In this document: positions 8,897 to 17,360 of the stretch, one piece after another
How the letters are laid out: each line of letters starts with the position of its first letter
How positions within the stretch are numbered: position 1 is the stretch's first letter
Assembly: GCF_003402415.2 (NCBI RefSeq)
Contig: NZ_AP036014.1
Coordinates: 1,178,001 to 1,242,000, forward strand
Length of the DNA: 64,000 nucleotides
Direction: 5' to 3'
Source of the DNA: Cupidesulfovibrio sp000226255
GTDB taxonomy: Bacteria; Desulfobacterota; Desulfovibrionia; Desulfovibrionales; Desulfovibrionaceae
Notes under the pieces: model-generated
The model's database searches: none
Seen by the model: only the letters and a program-made list of their open reading frames with translations
Told to the model about the DNA's origin: nothing
Position numbers and translations under genes: made by a program

Positions 8897-8931
8897 GAGC
8901 CGGGCGGTGCGGTTGCGCCGCCGCCCGGCTC
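8897..8931 (-). promoter_or_regulatory. Hairpin abutting the microprotein ribosome site
   Basis: Arms 8897-8907 and 8921-8931 (GAGCCGGGCGG/CCGCCCGGCTC) pair perfectly. On the minus strand the 3' arm ends directly before AGGAG of the microprotein. No T run follows, so control of translation or of RNA stability is more likely than termination. Confidence 0.5.
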
Positions 8932-8967
8932 GGTCGTGTGGGCTGATGGAGGTGGGCGCGGGACGCG

Positions 8968-9171
8968 CTATGCGTGTTCCGCGCCGGGCAGCACGGAGGA
9001 CCGGTCCGCCGCGTCCGCGCCGGTGTCGGGGCAACCGCCGTCAAGGCCGGGCCGCGCCGCCAGGGCGAGGTCGTGTTCCCTGCGGTCGTCACTGGTGATG
9101 AGGCGGCGCAGCGAACCGGCGAAGCGCCGGGCCACCACGCGGCCGGAACCGATGGAGCAGGCAAGGGTCAT
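8968..9171 (-). CDS. Small protein of unknown function, 67 residues
   Basis: ATG 9171 is preceded by GGAGGA eight bases upstream, a strong site. The product starts MTLACSIGSGRVVARRFAGS, then LRRLITSDDRREHDLALAAR, and ends in an Asp/Gly-rich tail. It has no signal peptide, membrane span or known motif. It is 88 bases downstream of flavodoxin on the same strand, so it could share the iron-responsive promoter. No family is recognised. The basic centre could contact nucleic acid or a redox partner, which is speculation. Confidence 0.5.
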   Translation of the reverse strand: MTLACSIGSGRVVARRFAGSLRRLITSDDRREHDLALAARPGLDGGCPDTGADAADRSSVLPGAEHA

Positions 9172-9259
9172 GGTCGGGTCCTCCGTGGAATTGTGATGCA
9201 GCGGGTTCGTCTGCCGGGTGAGCCCGAAGGGGCCGCCCGGCGGTCGTGCGGGGCCGTGG

Positions 9260-9706
9260 CTACAGGGCGGCCGTCACGCGGCTGGCCCAGGCCGAGATGT
9301 CGTCGCGCATGGTGCGCGGGTCGCCGTCGATCTTCAGCGAATCGGCCACGATGTCCGCGCCGAGGCTGGACAGGCGCTCCTCGATGGCGTCCACCGCGCC
9401 GCAGAAGTAGGTGTAGCTGCTGTCGCCGCAACCGAAGCAGGCCGCGCGGCCCTTGCCCGCGCCCGTGGCGTCCAGCGATTCGTACAGGTGGATGAAGTCG
9501 TCCTGCAGTTCGATCTCGTCGTCGCCCCAGGTGGAGCAGCCGAACAGCACGAGGTCGCGTCCTTCGCACAGGCCCTCGGCCTCTACCTGGCCCGCGTCGC
9601 GGATTTCGACGGCGTGGCCCGCCTCGGCGATGTCGCGGCCGACGGTTTCGGCGACCCAGGATGTGTTGCCGGTGGTGGAGCCGTAGACGATGAGCACGTT
9701 GGCCAT
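9260..9706 (-). CDS. fld: Flavodoxin (short-chain, D. vulgaris type)
   Basis: Cytoplasmic FMN electron carrier of 148 residues that replaces ferredoxin when iron is short. The phosphate-binding loop YGSTTGNT is at residues 8-15. The two FMN-ring loops are CSTWGDDEIELQDDF (W60 region) and CFGCGDSSYTYFCGAVDAIE (Tyr about 98). These match the classical D. vulgaris flavodoxin very closely. ATG 9706 has GGAGG six bases upstream. A sigma-70-type promoter overlapped by a Fur-like box lies about 235 bases upstream, fitting the known iron repression of this gene in Desulfovibrio. Two small genes follow on the same strand. Confidence 0.97.
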   Translation of the reverse strand: MANVLIVYGSTTGNTSWVAETVGRDIAEAGHAVEIRDAGQVEAEGLCEGRDLVLFGCSTWGDDEIELQDDFIHLYESLDATGAGKGRAACFGCGDSSYTYFCGAVDAIEERLSSLGADIVADSLKIDGDPRTMRDDISAWASRVTAAL

Positions 9707-9943
9707 GGGAATCCTCCGGATGGATGGTGTCTGTGTACGTGCCGTGCCGCCCGTCAGGCGGCCCGACTACACTGTTTCCGAAGGCGCGTGGGGTGTGCGC
9801 CCCGTGCTCCCCGCATGGGTGGGGTGACATTCCCCGCCCGCCCCGGGTTGCAAGGCCGAAGCGGACGGGAAATGCCGGAGGCTGGAAGGCTTGGGAGTGT
9901 CGTGGGCATGCGTAGGGCGTCGTTGTGGTTGCTCGTTGAGGCG

Positions 9944-9972
9944 ACCATAGTGAAAATGAAAATCCTTTTCAA
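9944..9972 (-). promoter_or_regulatory. Promoter with overlapping Fur-like box (flavodoxin)
   Basis: On the minus strand TTGAAA (9972-9967) and TATGGT (9949-9944) are 17 bases apart, a good sigma-70 pair. Between them 9957-9971 reads TGAAAATCCTTTTCA, a 7-1-7 inverted repeat with six of seven pairs, as in Fur boxes. Iron-loaded Fur bound there would block the promoter. The leader to the flavodoxin ATG would be about 230 bases. Confidence 0.6.
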
Positions 9973-10280
9973 GATAAAAGCGCGCGGTGTCGCAAAAAAG
10001 GCGGGGGTGAGGGATTACGCGTTCCGGTCGCGCTGGCCCAAATTCGGCTGCTGTTCGGGTATGCTCGCCATTGCCTGCCCTTGCTGGCCTTGCGTGGCCG
10101 TGCGGCGTGGCGTAAAGAGGCAGGGGCCGCACTCTCACGGCCGATAGGGTCGGGCCGTCATGCCGCCAGACGCTCGGCGGAGCGGCCATATCAACCAGAC
10201 GCACGGCGTCGTCATGCATACAGACGCCACATCGTCATGCCGCCAAACACGCCGGCCTTGGCCGGTTCCGGAGCCTTCCC
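9973..10280. other. Intergenic stretch between the fld promoter and dedA
   Basis: About 300 bases separate the leftward flavodoxin promoter from the rightward dedA. No protein-like frame is visible. A rightward promoter for dedA must lie here but cannot be assigned clearly. Confidence 0.35.
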
Positions 10281-10931
10281 TTGGATATCCTGGGCATTCT
10301 TTCCACCTTCGCCTCCTTCCTGCTGCATGTGGACAAGCACCTGTTCGAGATGGTCGGGAACTTCGGCGTCTACACTTACGCCATCCTGTTCCTGATCGTG
10401 TTCTGCGAGACCGGCCTCGTGGTCACGCCGTTCCTGCCCGGCGATTCGCTGCTGTTCGCGGCGGGCACCATCGCCGGGGCCGGGCACCTTGAGTACTTTC
10501 CCCTTGCGTTCACGCTGCTGGCCGCCGCCATCATCGGCGACGCGGTGAACTACCGCATCGGCCGGTACATCGGCCCGCCGGTGTTCGAGAAGAACTACCG
10601 CCTGCTCAACCGCCAGCATCTGTACCGGGCGCACGAATTCTACGAGCGCCACGGCGGCAAGGCCATCGTGCTGGCCCGCTTCGTGCCCGTGGTGCGCACC
10701 TTCGCCCCCTTCGTGGCGGGGGTGGCGGCCATGGACGCCCGGCGCTTTCTGCTGTTCAACGCCAGCGGCGCCCTGCTGTGGGTTGGGCTGCTGGTGACGG
10801 CGGGCTATTTTCTGGGCAACATGCCGGTGGTGCAGCGCAACTTCAGCCTGATCATCTACGGCATCATCATCGTGTCGGTGCTGCCCATAGTTGTGGAATA
10901 CGCCCGCGCGCTGTTGCGCCGCGAACGATAG
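10281..10931 (+). CDS. DedA family membrane protein
   Basis: Inner-membrane protein of 216 residues in the DedA/SNARE-associated (VTT) family, linked to lipid-carrier flipping, membrane potential and resistance phenotypes. It shows the family motifs FCETGLVVTPFLPGDSLLFA, GDAVNYRIGRYIG, FYERHGGKAIVLARFVPVVR and TFAPFVAGVAAMD, including the conserved acidic residue and the F-x-R-x-x-P-x-x-R element. Four to five hydrophobic segments are present. It starts at TTG 10281 with GGAG eight bases upstream. It is followed after 185 bases by a hybrid sensor kinase on the same strand. Which substrate it moves cannot be told. Confidence 0.88.
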   Translation: MDILGILSTFASFLLHVDKHLFEMVGNFGVYTYAILFLIVFCETGLVVTPFLPGDSLLFAAGTIAGAGHLEYFPLAFTLLAAAIIGDAVNYRIGRYIGPPVFEKNYRLLNRQHLYRAHEFYERHGGKAIVLARFVPVVRTFAPFVAGVAAMDARRFLLFNASGALLWVGLLVTAGYFLGNMPVVQRNFSLIIYGIIIVSVLPIVVEYARALLRRER

Positions 10932-11116
10932 CGGCCGCGCCGCGCCCTGCCATCCGTTTCCGCATTCCCGCGCCATGGCGTCGGGGCGGGCCCGCTGCCT
11001 TTCTTTGCGGGTTTCCCTTTGACGCCATGCTGCTTTGGAGTAGTGTGGCAGGGTCGGGCATAGCGATGCCGGTTCCGGGGGGAGCGGGGCATCGCAGGAC
11101 ACAAGGGGCCGATGCC

Positions 11117-14100
11117 ATGCAGGATGGAAACGACGCGGGTAGCCGCGAGCGCCCTGACCACAGGCAGTCGCCGGGGGCGCACGAACATTCGGACCGGCGG
11201 GGCGAGGGGCCGACGCGGACGAATGACGCGAGAGAACGGGACGGTGCACCGGATGGCGCGCCGCGCGTTGGCGCGGCCGACCCCCAACCGGCAGAGCAGC
11301 CGCGCGAGGCCGAGCTGTTCCGGGAAGTGTTCCGCTGCATCGCGGCGGGCGTGGCGGTGCTGCGCCCCATGGACGACTGCGCGGACTTCATCCTGCGGGA
11401 CATCAATCCGGCGGGCGAACGGCTGAGCCAACTGCGCCGCGACGATGCCGTCGGCAGGCCCCTGTCGGAGCTGCTGCCCGCCCCCCTGGCCAGCGCCTTG
11501 CGCGACCCCCTGGCCCGGGCGTGGCGCAGCGGCATCGCCGAGCACCTTCCCTCCTTCCTTTTCAGCGACGATCCCCAGGGCTGCTGGCGGCACTACTGCA
11601 TCAGCCGCGCCGATTCGGGCGACCTGCTGCTGATCTACGAGGACGTCACCGAGCGCTACACGGCCATGGCCAACCTGGCAGCCGGCGAGGAAAAGTACCG
11701 CGCCCTGGTGGAGAACACCCCGGACATCGTGATGCGCTTCGACGGCGACCTGCGCCTTGGCTACGTCAACCACGCCGTGATCCCCTACCTTGGCCAGCCG
11801 GATGCGCTGACCGGCCGCGAGGTGACGGCGCTGGGCCTTGCCCCGCAGGCGGCCGAGTTCTGGGCGCGGCAGTTGCGGCGGGTGCTGGATTCGGGCCGGG
11901 GGATGCAGGCGGAGTACATCTTTCACGGTCCCGCCGGGCGGGTGCTGTTCGACTGGCGGCTGGTGCCGGAGCTCAACGCCGAAGGTGGCGTTGCCTCGGT
12001 GCTCAGCCTGATGCGCGACGTGACCCGCCAGCGCTCCACGGAGCACGATTTCCGCACCCTGTTCCGCTGCCTTATCAACAGCTTCGCCGTGCATGAGATA
12101 CTGCTTGGCGACGACGGGAACCCCGTGGATTTCCGTTTTCTGGCGGTGAACCCGGCCTTCGAGGCCATGTCCGGACGCCGCGCGGAAGAAGTGCTGGGCC
12201 GCACGGCCAGCGAGTTGTTCGGCCCGCAGGACCCGGCCTGGGTGCGGCAACTGGGGCGGGTGGCCCTGACCGGCGACCCGCTGCACGTGGAGCGGTATTC
12301 CCCGAACATGGGCAAGTGGCTGGAGATGACCGTCTACCGGCCGCGCGAGCGGCAGTTCGCGGTCATTGCCGCCGACATCACCGAACGCCGCAACGCCCGG
12401 CGGGAACGCAGGTTGAGCGCGGCGCGCCTGTCGGCATTGCACCGCCTTTCGCGCATGGACGCCTCGCCGGAACCGTCCATCATGCGTTTCGCCCTGGAGC
12501 AGGCGGTGCGGCTTACCGGCAGCGAGTTCGGCTATCTTGCGCTGATGGACGGCGGCCGGGTGAAGCCGGGCGGGGTGTTGTGGTCGCATCTGGTGACCGA
12601 GCCGGAGGCGCTTGTCCTTGCCGAGCGGTCCGGCCCGCACGGTTTCCATGATCGGGGGGGCTCGGAGCTTCGGGACGGCCCCTGGGCCGAAACGGTGCGC
12701 ACCGGCCAGCCGGAAATCCGCAACGGCGAGGCCGAGGGGGATGGGGCGGCGGGGGCGCAACCGGTCCACAGCGTGGGTGGCCTTTTCCTGCGGCGGCACT
12801 TGTCCGTGCCGGTGCTGGAAGGCGGCCGCCTGGTGGCCGTGGCGGGGGTGGCCAACAAGGACCAGCCCTACGAACGGGCCGACCGCCGCCAGTTGGAGCT
12901 GTTCATGCACGGCATGTGGGAGCACATCGCGCGGCGGCGCTCCATGGCCTCGCTGCAGCGCGCCAAGGAGGCGGCCGAAGCGGCCAACCGCGCCAAGGAC
13001 GAATTTCTGGCCAACATGAGCCACGAGTTGCGCACCCCGCTCAACGGCGTGCTGGGCATGCTGCAACTGCTGGACGGCACGCCGCTGGACGACGAGCAGC
13101 GCGGCTGCGTGCGCACCGCCGTGGAATCTGGCCACGCGCTCCTGCGCATCATCGACGACCTGCTGGACCTTTCCGCGCTGGGCGCGGGCGAATCCGGCTT
13201 GCGCGACGAAGTTTTCGACCCGGCCGCCGTGGCGCGCCAGGTGGCCGACATGGTGGACCCGGTGGCCCGGCGGCGCGGGCTGGCGCTGGGGCTGATCACC
13301 GATGCGCTGCCCCCGCTTGTTCGCGGCGACGCGGCCCGGCTGCGCCAGGTGCTGTACAACCTTGCCGCCAACGGGGTGAAGTTCACCCACCAGGGCGGCG
13401 TGGACATCCTGGCCTGCCCGGTGGGCGGCGGCAGGCTGCTGTTCACCGTGCGCGACACGGGCATAGGCATTCCGGAAGACAAACTGGCCGTGGTCTGCGA
13501 ACCCTTTGCCCAGGTGGACGGCTCGTCCACCCGGCGCTACCAGGGGGCGGGGCTGGGCCTTGGCATCGTGCGCCGCCTGGTGGCGCGCATGGGGGGAACC
13601 ATGACCATGGAGAGCGAAGAGGGCGTGGGCACGTCCGTGCACGTCTGCCTGCCCCTGCCCACGGTGGAGGAACCCGCCCCCGGCGGGCTGCGCGGGACTG
13701 GGGCGATGGCGGCGACGGATACGACTGACCCGACGGGCCCGACGGGTCAGTCGGGCTCGACAGACGAGATGGACGCGATGGATACGATGGACGCAATGGA
13801 CGTTACGGGCGCGGTGGGCGTTGCGTCCCCCGTGCCGCCGGATTCGCGGGCGGCCAGCCGCGCGGAGGAACAGGCCGCGTCGACGGCGCTGCGCGTGCTG
13901 GTGGCGGAGGACGACCTGATCAACCGGCTTACCGTGCAGCGCATGCTGGAGCGCGAAGGGCACCTGGCCGTGTGCGTGGAAAACGGGGCAGAGGCGGTGC
14001 GCGCGGCGGGCGAGGGCGACTACGACATCATCTTCATGGATATCCAGATGCCCGGCATGGACGGCACCGAAGCCGCGCGGCGCATCAATGATCTGGCGCG

Positions 14101-14257
14101 CAGCACGGGGCGGGCGCGCCCGCCCATCGTGGCCCTGACCGCCCACGCCCTGCGCGGCGACCGCGAACGGTTTCTGGCGGCGGGCATGGACGGCTACCTT
14201 GCCAAACCCCTGGACCGCGAGGCCCTGCGCAAGGCGCTGGAGGGCGTGGCGCGCTGA
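11117..14257 (+). CDS. Hybrid sensor histidine kinase (PAS-PAS-PAS-GAF-HK-REC)
   Basis: Soluble kinase of 1046 residues with no membrane segment. Order: disordered charged N-terminus (1-60), three PAS-like domains (about 65-180, 190-305, 310-425), a GAF-like domain (455-600), a coiled linker, HisKA with LANMSHELRTPLNGVLGMLQ (His 636), HATPase with NLAANGVKF, DTGIGIP and GAGLGLGI, a repetitive linker (about 865-900, T-D-P-T-G and M-D-A units), and a C-terminal receiver with acceptor Asp 975 in FMDIQMPGMDG and Lys 1030. It should sense cytoplasmic redox or small-molecule cues through PAS/GAF; no cofactor ligand is certain. ATG 11117 has AAGGGG nearby. No partner regulator is adjacent. Confidence 0.88.
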   Translation: MQDGNDAGSRERPDHRQSPGAHEHSDRRGEGPTRTNDARERDGAPDGAPRVGAADPQPAEQPREAELFREVFRCIAAGVAVLRPMDDCADFILRDINPAGERLSQLRRDDAVGRPLSELLPAPLASALRDPLARAWRSGIAEHLPSFLFSDDPQGCWRHYCISRADSGDLLLIYEDVTERYTAMANLAAGEEKYRALVENTPDIVMRFDGDLRLGYVNHAVIPYLGQPDALTGREVTALGLAPQAAEFWARQLRRVLDSGRGMQAEYIFHGPAGRVLFDWRLVPELNAEGGVASVLSLMRDVTRQRSTEHDFRTLFRCLINSFAVHEILLGDDGNPVDFRFLAVNPAFEAMSGRRAEEVLGRTASELFGPQDPAWVRQLGRVALTGDPLHVERYSPNMGKWLEMTVYRPRERQFAVIAADITERRNARRERRLSAARLSALHRLSRMDASPEPSIMRFALEQAVRLTGSEFGYLALMDGGRVKPGGVLWSHLVTEPEALVLAERSGPHGFHDRGGSELRDGPWAETVRTGQPEIRNGEAEGDGAAGAQPVHSVGGLFLRRHLSVPVLEGGRLVAVAGVANKDQPYERADRRQLELFMHGMWEHIARRRSMASLQRAKEAAEAANRAKDEFLANMSHELRTPLNGVLGMLQLLDGTPLDDEQRGCVRTAVESGHALLRIIDDLLDLSALGAGESGLRDEVFDPAAVARQVADMVDPVARRRGLALGLITDALPPLVRGDAARLRQVLYNLAANGVKFTHQGGVDILACPVGGGRLLFTVRDTGIGIPEDKLAVVCEPFAQVDGSSTRRYQGAGLGLGIVRRLVARMGGTMTMESEEGVGTSVHVCLPLPTVEEPAPGGLRGTGAMAATDTTDPTGPTGQSGSTDEMDAMDTMDAMDVTGAVGVASPVPPDSRAASRAEEQAASTALRVLVAEDDLINRLTVQRMLEREGHLAVCVENGAEAVRAAGEGDYDIIFMDIQMPGMDGTEAARRINDLARSTGRARPPIVALTAHALRGDRERFLAAGMDGYLAKPLDREALRKALEGVAR

Positions 14258-14513
14258 CGCCGCGCGGTCCGTGGTCCCGCTCCGCGCCAGACCCGCCGCG
14301 CCGCCGCGCATCCTGCTCCGCATCGTTCCCGCATTGTTTGCGCATGGCGGCCGCGCGGTTGCGCCCGGCCGCGCTTTCGCGTACTTCGGGGCCACGCCGG
14401 GCGCGCGCCGCGCCCCCGGCCTTTCCATCCGCCCACGCACCCCGCCCGCGTCCCGCCGCCTTTCGTTTCTGGCGCACGGACCGCCGCGCGGGGCGCAACC
14501 GCAGGAGACCCGT

Positions 14514-15395
14514 ATGCTCAGAAGCATGACCGGATTCGGACGCAGCTTCCTTGAAGACGCCGACTGGACGCAGACGTGGGAAGTGCGCAGCGTGAACGGC
14601 CGCCACCTCGACATGAAGTGGCGGCTTCCCGTTTTCGTGCGCAACCTCGAGCCGCGCTTTGAAAAGGTGGTGCGCAAGTTCGCCACGCGCGGCCGGGTGG
14701 ACATCTCCCTGGGGCTGCAACTGCGCCGGGGCGACCTTGGCGTGGTTGGCTTCAACGATACCCAGGCCACGGCCATGCTGGACACCCTGTCCGCCTTCGC
14801 CGCCGCGCGCGGCGATGCCTACAGCCCGGACTACAACCGCATGCTCGGCCTGTCCTTCTTGTGGGAGGACGCGGGCGCGGAGCCGGACGAGGAACTGCTG
14901 GCCGGGCTGGAATCGGGCCTTGCCGCAGCGCTGGCGGACTGGAACGAATCGCGCGCCCGCGAGGCCAAGGCCCTGGCCATGGACATGACCTCGCGCCTCA
15001 TCCGCATGGATGAATGGGTGGCCCGCATCGAGGAGCGCGCCCCGGACATCAAGGAAGAGCGCTTCCAGAACGTGCGCGACCGCCTTTCCGAACTGCTGGA
15101 GCGCGCCGGAAGCGAACTGGACGAAGGACGCTTTCTGCAGGAAATCACCCTGCTGGCCGACAAACTGGACGTGAGCGAGGAGCTTACCCGCCTGCGCGCC
15201 CACCTGGACCGGCTGCGCGAACTCATGGCCCAGGGCGGCGACGCGGGCAAGCGGCTGGACTTCACGCTTCAGGAATGCTTCCGCGAGATCAACACCTGCG
15301 GCAACAAGATACAGGACGCGCAGATCTCGCGCCTGGTGGTGGACTTCAAGAACGAACTGGAAAAGTGCCGCGAGCAGGTGCAGAACATCGAATAG
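14514..15395 (+). CDS. yicC: YicC/YloC family endoribonuclease
   Basis: Protein of 293 residues with the family N-terminus MLRSMTGFGRS and the C-terminal block CFREINTCGNKIQDAQIS, then VVDFKNELEKCREQVQNIE (the DUF1732 end). YicC-family proteins are endoribonucleases implicated in small-RNA turnover and stress survival. The Glu/Arg-rich helical middle is usual. ATG 14514 has AGGAG seven bases upstream. It opens a run with remA, gmk and pyrF, an order common in Desulfovibrio and related genomes. Confidence 0.92.
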   Translation: MLRSMTGFGRSFLEDADWTQTWEVRSVNGRHLDMKWRLPVFVRNLEPRFEKVVRKFATRGRVDISLGLQLRRGDLGVVGFNDTQATAMLDTLSAFAAARGDAYSPDYNRMLGLSFLWEDAGAEPDEELLAGLESGLAAALADWNESRAREAKALAMDMTSRLIRMDEWVARIEERAPDIKEERFQNVRDRLSELLERAGSELDEGRFLQEITLLADKLDVSEELTRLRAHLDRLRELMAQGGDAGKRLDFTLQECFREINTCGNKIQDAQISRLVVDFKNELEKCREQVQNIE

Positions 15396-15477
15396 ACCCG
15401 CCGCGCCCGACGCCGCGCGCCGCGTATTCGCGGGGCGGCGCGCCGGGCACGGCGGCAACGGGGCACGCCGGAACGCC

Positions 15478-15744
15478 ATGCAGCAGAAACCGTCATCGCA
15501 AAAGCTCATCAACGTGGGCTTCGGCAACTTCGTGGTGGCCTCGCGCGTCGTGGCCATCGTCAACCCCTCGTCGTCGCCCATGCGCCGCCTGCGCGAGGAC
15601 GCGCGGCAGGAGGGGAGGCTGGTGGACGCGACGCAGGGCCGCAAGACCCGCTCCATCATCATCACCGACTCGAACCACGTCATCCTTTCGGCCATCCAGG
15701 CCGAGACCGTGGGGCAACGCTACACGCAGGAGGACGCCGACTGA
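15478..15744 (+). CDS. remA: RemA/DUF370 family regulator
   Basis: Short protein of 88 residues with the RemA (DUF370) core KLINVGFGNFVVASRVVAIV, SSSPMRRLREDARQEGRLVD and ATQGRKTRSIIITDSNHVIL. In Bacillus RemA is a ring-forming DNA-binding activator of matrix genes; in Deltaproteobacteria the role is unproven. It sits between yicC and gmk, its usual place. Its TGA overlaps the gmk ATG by one base (15744), so translation is coupled. The start at 15478 has only a weak ribosome site but matches the family start. Confidence 0.9.
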   Translation: MQQKPSSQKLINVGFGNFVVASRVVAIVNPSSSPMRRLREDARQEGRLVDATQGRKTRSIIITDSNHVILSAIQAETVGQRYTQEDAD

Positions 15745-16373
15745 TGGCCCGCCAACGCTCCGGCATCGTGCTCGTGCTGTGCGCCCCCTCGGGCACCGGC
15801 AAGACCACGCTTACCAAACGCCTGCTCGCGGAATTTCCGCGCTTCGCCTACTCCATCTCCTACACCACCCGACAGCCGCGCCCGGGCGAGGTGCATGGCA
15901 GCGACTACCATTTCGCCACGGTGGAGGAATTCACCCGCCTGCGCGACGAGGGCTTCTTCGCCGAGTGGGCCGAGGTGCACGGCAACTTCTACGGCACCCC
16001 GCTGCAAGCCACCCTGGACATGCTGCGCGACGGGCGCGACGTGATCTTCGACATCGACGTGCAGGGCGCAAGCCAACTGCGCGGCAGCCTGCGCCAGGGA
16101 TGCTACGTGTTCATCCTGCCGCCTTCGCGGGCGGAACTGGAACGCCGCCTGCGCGCCCGCGGCGCCGACGACGAACCCACAATCCAGCGCCGCCTGGCCA
16201 ACGCGGCCAAGGAACTGGACCAGGCCCACTGGTTCAACGCCTGGATCGTCAACGAAGACCTGGACACCGCCTACGACGAACTGCGCGCCGCGTACATCGC
16301 GGCCACGCTGTCGCCCGCATGCAGCCCCGACCTGGTGGGGGGGCTCATGGAGGGCTGGCGGGAAGGACGGTGA
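15744..16373 (+). CDS. gmk: Guanylate kinase
   Basis: Cytoplasmic enzyme of 209 residues that phosphorylates GMP to GDP. The P-loop is APSGTGKTT (residues 12-20). The GMP-binding loop is SISYTTRQPRPGEVHGSDYH followed by FATVEEF, and the lid helix contains ERRLRARGADDEPTIQRRLA. The Walker B-like IFDIDVQGASQL is intact. It is translationally coupled to remA and is followed five bases later by pyrF. Nothing unusual except a short Gly/Trp-rich tail. Confidence 0.95.
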   Translation: MARQRSGIVLVLCAPSGTGKTTLTKRLLAEFPRFAYSISYTTRQPRPGEVHGSDYHFATVEEFTRLRDEGFFAEWAEVHGNFYGTPLQATLDMLRDGRDVIFDIDVQGASQLRGSLRQGCYVFILPPSRAELERRLRARGADDEPTIQRRLANAAKELDQAHWFNAWIVNEDLDTAYDELRAAYIAATLSPACSPDLVGGLMEGWREGR

Positions 16374-16378
16374 GCCGC

Positions 16379-17161
16379 ATGGCCGAACTGGTTGTCGCAC
16401 TGGACTACCCGGCCATGGACGCCGCCCTGGTCACGGCGCGCTTGCTGCGCGGCGTGGCCCAAACGGCCCATGCGGCCCAGGCGGCAGACGCCGGGGGCCG
16501 CCTGTGGATGAAGGTGGGGCTGGAACTGTTCACCGCCTCCGGGCCGGAAGTGGTGGCCCGCCTGAAGGACATGGGCTTTCCCGTGTTCCTGGACCTGAAG
16601 TTCCACGACATCCCCAACACGGTGCGCGGCGCGGTGCGTTCTGCCGTGGCCACCGGGGCGGACATGTGCAACATCCACCTTTCCGGCGGCGAGCGCATGT
16701 GCCGCGCGGCGGTGGAGGGCCTGGCCGAGGGCGCGGCGGCGCGCGGCCACGGTGTGGCCCCGATCCTGCTGGGCGTTACCGTGCTGACCAGCGTGGGGCC
16801 GGGCGAACTGCCCGGCGGCGCGGACCCTTCGGCCGAGGCGGCCCGGCTGGCCGTGTGCGGCCGCGAGTGGGGCTTGAGCGGCGTCGTTTGTTCGGGGTAT
16901 GAAGCGGAAGGCATCAAGCGGCGTTGCGGGCGGGACTTCATCTGCCTGACGCCGGGCATCCGCCCCGCCGACAAGGATGGATCCGGGGCTGGCGGCGACG
17001 ACCAGCGCCGGGTGATGACCCCGGCCGAGGCCGTGCGGGCCGGTTCGGACTACCTGGTGGTGGGCCGCCCGGTGACGGGCGCGACAGGCCCCGATGGCCC
17101 GGCCGACGCCGCGCGCCGCATTCTGGCCGAGATGCACGGGGCCGGGACGCGGGAGCCTTGA
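16379..17161 (+). CDS. pyrF: Orotidine 5'-phosphate decarboxylase
   Basis: Last enzyme of UMP synthesis, 260 residues, TIM-barrel. N-terminal ELVVALDYPAMDAAL carries the first substrate Asp. The catalytic Lys-Asp array is in FPVFLDLKFHDIPNTV. GVTVLTSV, GVVCSGYEA, LTPGIRP and DYLVVGRPVTGA follow in the expected order. ATG 16379 is used; a GTG at 16370 overlapping the gmk stop is possible. The linker at residues 25-40 is longer and Ala-rich compared with enteric PyrF. It closes the yicC-remA-gmk-pyrF run. Confidence 0.94.
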   Translation: MAELVVALDYPAMDAALVTARLLRGVAQTAHAAQAADAGGRLWMKVGLELFTASGPEVVARLKDMGFPVFLDLKFHDIPNTVRGAVRSAVATGADMCNIHLSGGERMCRAAVEGLAEGAAARGHGVAPILLGVTVLTSVGPGELPGGADPSAEAARLAVCGREWGLSGVVCSGYEAEGIKRRCGRDFICLTPGIRPADKDGSGAGGDDQRRVMTPAEAVRAGSDYLVVGRPVTGATGPDGPADAARRILAEMHGAGTREP

Positions 17162-17360
17162 GCGGCATCGCGGCGGTCTGATTTCCGCATGGCGGCGTTC
17201 TGCTCTCAAGGCATGGCGGTTGTTGCCGATATGTGAGAAAAGGGGGATAAAGATAGCTGGTACGGTCGCGCGCGGTGCGGTCGGCCTGCCGCGCCCGGCA
17301 TGAATCTGTTCCGGATACCCGGACAAATGCAAGACATGCGCCCCCTTTGGGAGGCCCCAA

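Noticed and set aside
10856..14785. A very long open frame (over 1300 codons) antisense to the hybrid kinase.
   Set aside because: It is a shadow of high GC at third codon positions. The product is His/Arg/Gln-rich with no motif, while the plus strand has complete PAS, kinase and receiver motifs.
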